64,000 nt of DNA from Dyella flava (GTDB lineage: Bacteria > Pseudomonadota > Gammaproteobacteria > Xanthomonadales > Rhodanobacteraceae). Each line of letters begins with the position of its first letter. Within the stretch, counting starts at the first letter, position 1. Where the stretch lies: positions 324,021 to 388,020 of the forward strand of contig NZ_JADIKE010000036.1 of the NCBI RefSeq assembly GCF_016904955.1, in the 5' to 3' direction. Positions 60,668-64,000 of the stretch are shown one piece after another. The notes beneath the pieces were generated by a model that was not told the origin of the DNA, ran no database searches, and was given only the letters and a program-made list of their open reading frames with translations. The position numbers were made by a program, and so were the translations under genes.

Positions 60668-61909
60668 TCAGTTACCCAGCAGCTTGAGGATGTTCTGCGG
60701 TTCGGAGTTGGCCGTGGACAGCACCGAGATACCCGCCTGCTGTAGCACCTGCGCCTGACTGAGCACCGCGGTTTCTGCGGCGTAGTCGGTGTCCTGAATC
60801 GACGACTGCGACGAGGTCAGGTTGGTTTGCTGCGCGCTCAGCGTGGAGATGTCGGACTGGAAGCGGTCCTGCACCGCACCGAAGGTGCTGGCCAGCGTGC
60901 TGACCTGAGCCAGAGCCGCATCGACGCTGGAGATCAGCTGGTTGGCATCGTCCACCGTCAAAACGTCGCCACCCGAGAGCGAACCGCTGGCGTCGATGGT
61001 TGAACCGTCGGTATAGGCGGTACCCGCGGTGATGGCGGTGGTGCCAGAGGCGCCCTCTGTAACCGTGGCGCCGGACGTGAGGTTGCTGAAGCTGCCACTA
61101 GCGGCAGACGCCGCCGAGGCGCCGGTGACGGCCCCGCCGGATACCGCCAGCTCGCCGGTGGAGTAGATGTTGATACCGCCGCTGGCATTCACCGCCGCGC
61201 TCACGCCATCGATGCCCGCCGCGTTGATCGCGTCGACCACGTCCTGCGCGCTCGAGGCCGTGCCGCCGGTGAACGTATACGCACTGCCGTCGGCACCGGT
61301 GATCGCCAGACCACTGAGGCTGATCGAAGCGCCGGTACCGCCGGTGGAATTCAGGAACGCACCGCTGATATCACCGGTGGAGATTTCCGAGATCTGACCC
61401 AGCTGGCCGGTGGTGGCGCCCTGGCCGAGCTGCACGTCAATCGCCTGGCCGACGTTGGCGCCGACCTGGAACGACAGGGTGCTGGACGAGCCATTCAGCA
61501 CATTGATGCCGTTGAAGCTGGTCTGATTGGCAATGGTGTTGATCTGCGACAGGTACTGCTGAACCGTCGTGTTGATCGCCTGGCGGTCAGATGCCTGGTA
61601 CGTACCGTTGGCCGCCTGCACGGCCAGGTCGCGGATCGACTGCAGGTTGGAAGTGATCTGGCTCAACGCCGAACCCGCGGTCTGCGACAGGTTGATGGCG
61701 TCGGTGGCGTTCTGGCTGGCCTGGCTCAGGCCGCCGATCTGGGTCTGGAAGTTCTGGACGATCGCATAACCGGCAGCGTTGTCGGCTGCGGTATTGATCT
61801 TCAGACCCGAGGACAAGTCTTCGGTGGCGGTGCTCAGCTGGTTGGACGAAGTCGTCAGGTTGTTCTGAGCTTGCAGCGAAGAAACGTTGGTATTGAGAAC
61901 GAGTGACAT
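60668..61909 (-). CDS. fliC: Flagellin FliC
   Basis: 413 residues. The conserved N-terminal D0/D1 (SLVLNTNVSSLQAQNNLTTSSNQLSTATEDLSSGLKIN, in part) and C-terminal D0 (ILKLLGN end) frame a Ser/Thr/Gly-rich central domain (about 170-300), a likely target for O-glycosylation. It polymerises into the filament with FliS as chaperone. A sigma-28 promoter lies about 80 bases upstream. Only one flagellin gene is in the window. Confidence 0.97.
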   Translation of the reverse strand: MSLVLNTNVSSLQAQNNLTTSSNQLSTATEDLSSGLKINTAADNAAGYAIVQNFQTQIGGLSQASQNATDAINLSQTAGSALSQITSNLQSIRDLAVQAANGTYQASDRQAINTTVQQYLSQINTIANQTSFNGINVLNGSSSTLSFQVGANVGQAIDVQLGQGATTGQLGQISEISTGDISGAFLNSTGGTGASISLSGLAITGADGSAYTFTGGTASSAQDVVDAINAAGIDGVSAAVNASGGINIYSTGELAVSGGAVTGASAASAASGSFSNLTSGATVTEGASGTTAITAGTAYTDGSTIDASGSLSGGDVLTVDDANQLISSVDAALAQVSTLASTFGAVQDRFQSDISTLSAQQTNLTSSQSSIQDTDYAAETAVLSQAQVLQQAGISVLSTANSEPQNILKLLGN

Positions 61910-61987
61910 GGAAGTCTCCTGGAACCGGTAAGTTTGTACTCATGCCGGCGGGGTCCAGTAACTGCTGTGCCGACCGCCTCGGAGACT

Positions 61988-62014
61988 TTTTCGGCGTCGC
62001 ACGCGAATACTTAA
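61988..62014 (-). promoter_or_regulatory. Sigma-28 promoter of fliC
   Basis: On the minus strand TTAAGTAT, 11 bases, GCCGAAAA: 6 of 8 and 7 of 8 matches to TAAAGTTT-N11-GCCGATAA with the exact spacer. Transcription would start about 70 bases before the fliC ATG. Confidence 0.68.
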
Positions 62015-62082
62015 GCGCATCCGAGGCAAAAAAATTGAGCACAGGCAACGAGATGGATCACAAAAATGTGATGCAGTGTGCC

Positions 62083-62109
62083 TAAAGGTTTCGCCGCGAC
62101 TGCCGATGC
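62083..62109 (+). promoter_or_regulatory. Sigma-28-like promoter divergent from fliC
   Basis: TAAAGGTT (62083-62090), 11 bases, GCCGATGC (62102-62109): 7 of 8 and 6 of 8 matches with the exact spacer. It points right towards the glycosyltransferase-methyltransferase gene at 62511, with a leader of about 390 bases that contains a repeat pair. Confidence 0.5.
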
Positions 62110-62169
62110 GACATCGCTTAGGTGATGCTTTAGACGAAATCCGCATGCGGCACCGCGAGTCCGCATTTA

Positions 62170-62332
62170 CTCCCTGTCCCCTCCGGGGAGAGAGCCTGCC
62201 CCGGACTTGATCCGGGGTTGGGGTGAAGGGCCAATCTCGCGACGAGCCTGCAAAGAAACATCGAGGAAGCTGTGAAGATCGCAGCAAGCGCAGCCCCTCA
62301 CCCCAGCCCTCTCCCCGGAGGGGAGAGGGAGC
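62170..62332. repeat. Paired inverted repeat (REPIN-like), copy 6, interrupted by a second repeat
   Basis: The left unit begins CTCCCTGTCCCCTCCGGGG and is interrupted by about 25 bases (AGCCTGCCCCGGACTTGATCC in part) before resuming TTGGGGTGAAGGG. The right unit (62293-62332) is intact. Confidence 0.8.
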
Positions 62333-62510
62333 TAAAGCGGAACTGGCAAACACAGCGGCGCAAGCGCGGCAAATCTCCCGTCGACCGCAAACACCCACGC
62401 CCATTGGCACCAAGCTTGCTCCTTACCTCCCATATCCGGCGCCGGCGCCCGGAAGTGTCGGAATTCCGACGCTTGCGCCCGGCGCTCTATAGATAAGGTG
62501 AGGAAGTCAA

Positions 62511-64000
62511 ATGCGTTGTGTGCTTGCGATCTGCGCGATCTTCAAGGATGAGGCCTGGTATCTGCGCGAATGGGTCGAATTCCATCAATTGATGGGTGTA
62601 GAGCGCTTCTACCTCTACAACAACAACGGCTCCGACCGTTACCTGGATGCCCTGCAGGTGCATATCGAGTCCGGCGCGGTCGTCGTGTACGAATGGCCGC
62701 AGCAGTCCGCGCAGCTGCAGGTCTACGAGCATTGCCTGAAGACCCACGGCAGCGAAACCGACTGGCTCGCCTTCCTCGACGTGGATGAATTCCTGTTTTC
62801 GCCCAAGGCCAAGCTGCTGTCCGATGTCCTGGCCGACTATGCCGACCAGCCTGGCGTCGGCGTTAACCGGGTGACGTTCGGTTCGGCCGGACACCAGCTC
62901 AAACCGAAAGGTGGTGTGCTGGAAAACTTCCTGCGCCGTGGTGACCTCAATGGGGATCTGCAATACGAGCATCTGCGTTTGCCGGACGGCAGCTACCGCT
63001 CGGAAAACTCGCATATCAAGAGCATCGTGCAACCGTCGAAAGTGCGTAGCTGCGGCGATGCGCACCATATGCTTTACGTTGACGATGCACGCGCAGTCGA
63101 CGAGAACCGGCGACCGATCACCGGCTCCTTTACCGACAAGGTGTCGGTGGAACACCTGCGCATCAATCACTACTGGAGCAAATCGGAAGAAGAGTGCCGC
63201 CATAAGTTCAACCGCGGTTTTGCCGATGGCACCGGCTCGCGCGACTGGAATGAATTCCTGGCGCACGACAAGATTCTCAATTCCGTCCATGACGACACCG
63301 TGCTGCGTGTCGTGGCGCAACTGGGTGTATTGCCGCCCAAGTGGGCGCTGGATACCTTCGAGCGCAATGACGAGGGTGTCTACCATTCACCCTTGCGCGA
63401 TCGTCCCGCGCATAAAGCCATCCACACCACGGCAACGCATCTGTTCGATGTGATGCATCAGGCCGCCGATACCAGCCTGTATTCGGCAACGCTGGCCAGG
63501 GAAATCCACAGCCGCGAGAGTGCCCTGCACTTGTCGCCCCGACGCGCCAATCCCCTGCATGCTCTCGACGGCATCGCCGCTGACAGCCGCGTGCTGGAGC
63601 TTGGCTGCGGTGGCGGCGTGCTGACGCAGGCGTGGATTGAACGCGGCTGCAGCGTGGACGCCATCGAATTCGCCCCGCACTGGGCACGCGTTGCCGCTGC
63701 ACGCCTGCGCGAGCAGCCGAAGGCGCGGGTTTTCCAGGCCAGTCTGCGCGAGCTTGATCTGGCTGCGAACTACGATGTGGTCTGTCTCAATTTTGATCAT
63801 GAGTATGCCGAGGCGTGGCCGCGCGGTGACGCACTGCGCGAGGCCATCGCCGTGGCCGCCGGTGCGCTCAAGCCAGGCGGCGTGCTGTTGTTGTTCAGCG
63901 GCAACCGTCTGGCCGAACCGGACAATCATGCGCTACTCACCCGCAGCCAGCTCGAAGCGGCCTTGCGTGCAGCCGGGCTGCCACGGATCGACACGCAGCT
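62511..64000 (+). CDS. GT92-type glycosyltransferase fused to a SAM-dependent methyltransferase (partial at right edge)
   Basis: The frame is open from ATG 62511 (GGTGAGGAAG site) to the window end, at least 496 residues. Residues 1-270 match family 92 glycosyltransferases: CAIFKDEAWYLREWVEFHQLMGVERFYLYNNNGSD (in part), the metal motif DVDEF at 90-94, and HYWSKSEEE near 224. From about 350 a class I methyltransferase begins, with VLELGCGGGVLTQAW near 361-375 and LKPGGVLLLFSG near 453. It is divergent from fliC with a sigma-28-like promoter, which suggests flagellin or surface-glycan modification. Confidence 0.87.
   Translation, partial: MRCVLAICAIFKDEAWYLREWVEFHQLMGVERFYLYNNNGSDRYLDALQVHIESGAVVVYEWPQQSAQLQVYEHCLKTHGSETDWLAFLDVDEFLFSPKAKLLSDVLADYADQPGVGVNRVTFGSAGHQLKPKGGVLENFLRRGDLNGDLQYEHLRLPDGSYRSENSHIKSIVQPSKVRSCGDAHHMLYVDDARAVDENRRPITGSFTDKVSVEHLRINHYWSKSEEECRHKFNRGFADGTGSRDWNEFLAHDKILNSVHDDTVLRVVAQLGVLPPKWALDTFERNDEGVYHSPLRDRPAHKAIHTTATHLFDVMHQAADTSLYSATLAREIHSRESALHLSPRRANPLHALDGIAADSRVLELGCGGGVLTQAWIERGCSVDAIEFAPHWARVAAARLREQPKARVFQASLRELDLAANYDVVCLNFDHEYAEAWPRGDALREAIAVAAGALKPGGVLLLFSGNRLAEPDNHALLTRSQLEAALRAAGLPRIDTQ

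Noticed and set aside
15195-62332. Regularly recurring hairpin repeats as a CRISPR array
   Set aside because: The copies are kilobases apart, lie in gene gaps and come as inverted pairs, with no direct repeat-spacer series and no cas genes.

Overview
The window is a 64 kb, high-GC (roughly 63-65 % by eye) stretch from a gammaproteobacterium of the Xanthomonas group. The gene order of the polar flagellar and chemotaxis cluster, an XAC0095-like small protein, a FlhB-tail protein (FlhX) next to a FliK-like gene, and abundant CCCTCTCCCC hairpin repeats point to Lysobacterales, most likely Rhodanobacteraceae (Dyella, Luteibacter or Rhodanobacter type). The taxon is inferred from gene content; no rRNA is present.

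Region 1 (1-10.6 kb) is accessory DNA. It holds a truncated sugar aminotransferase and a family 2 glycosyltransferase, msrA, a TetR regulator divergent from a secreted alpha/beta hydrolase with two matching operator-like sites, a YkgB/DUF417 membrane protein, a GntR-TauE/SafE-DUF1634 operon, a Tat-type hydrolase, and an ArsR-SRPBCC pair followed by a frameshifted, truncated DHFR-family pseudogene. It ends at the 3' end of a tRNA-Arg(CCG) gene with short repeats beside it, which looks like an old island edge. Region 2 (10.8-14.8 kb) has an M61 peptidase, an outer-membrane beta-barrel protein, a small secreted protein and an XAC0095-like protein.

Region 3 (15.2-27.0 kb, minus strand) is a complete chemotaxis operon: STAS, cheY, cheA, MCP, cheW, MCP, cheR, cheD, cheB, an atypical MCP and a second STAS gene. 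A sigma-28 type promoter stands in front of it. A divergent sigma-28 promoter serves a FliK-like gene and flhX on the plus strand.

Region 4 (28.8-61.9 kb, nearly all minus strand) is the flagellar cluster. In transcription order it reads fliC; fliD-fliS-fliT-PilZ; fleQ; fliE-F-G-H-I-J-K; fliL-M-N-O-P-Q-R-flhB-flhA; flhF-flhG-fliA-cheY-cheZ-cheA-motC-motD-cheW-DUF2802. Sigma-54 type promoters are visible before fliE (inside the last codons of fleQ), fliL and probably fliD. Sigma-28 promoters precede fliC and, divergently, a fused GT92 glycosyltransferase-methyltransferase gene at the right edge that may modify flagellin. FleQ/sigma-54 would drive the basal body and export genes, and FliA/sigma-28 the filament and chemotaxis genes.

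The most striking item is a plus-strand gene at 55960-57420, inserted between fleQ and the PilZ gene. Its C-terminal third carries the R / STS / E signature and spacing of cholera/pertussis-toxin-type ADP-ribosyltransferases, and its N-terminus is Ser/Pro-rich like a type III effector. It has lower GC and is flanked by a decayed copy of the neighbouring PilZ gene. Other items worth attention are a 51-bp-arm inverted repeat that fills the fliL-fliM gap and whose mismatches are all G-U in one strand, two families of paired inverted repeats spread through the cluster, and an MCP-like protein with a CheZ-like D-x-x-x-Q motif.
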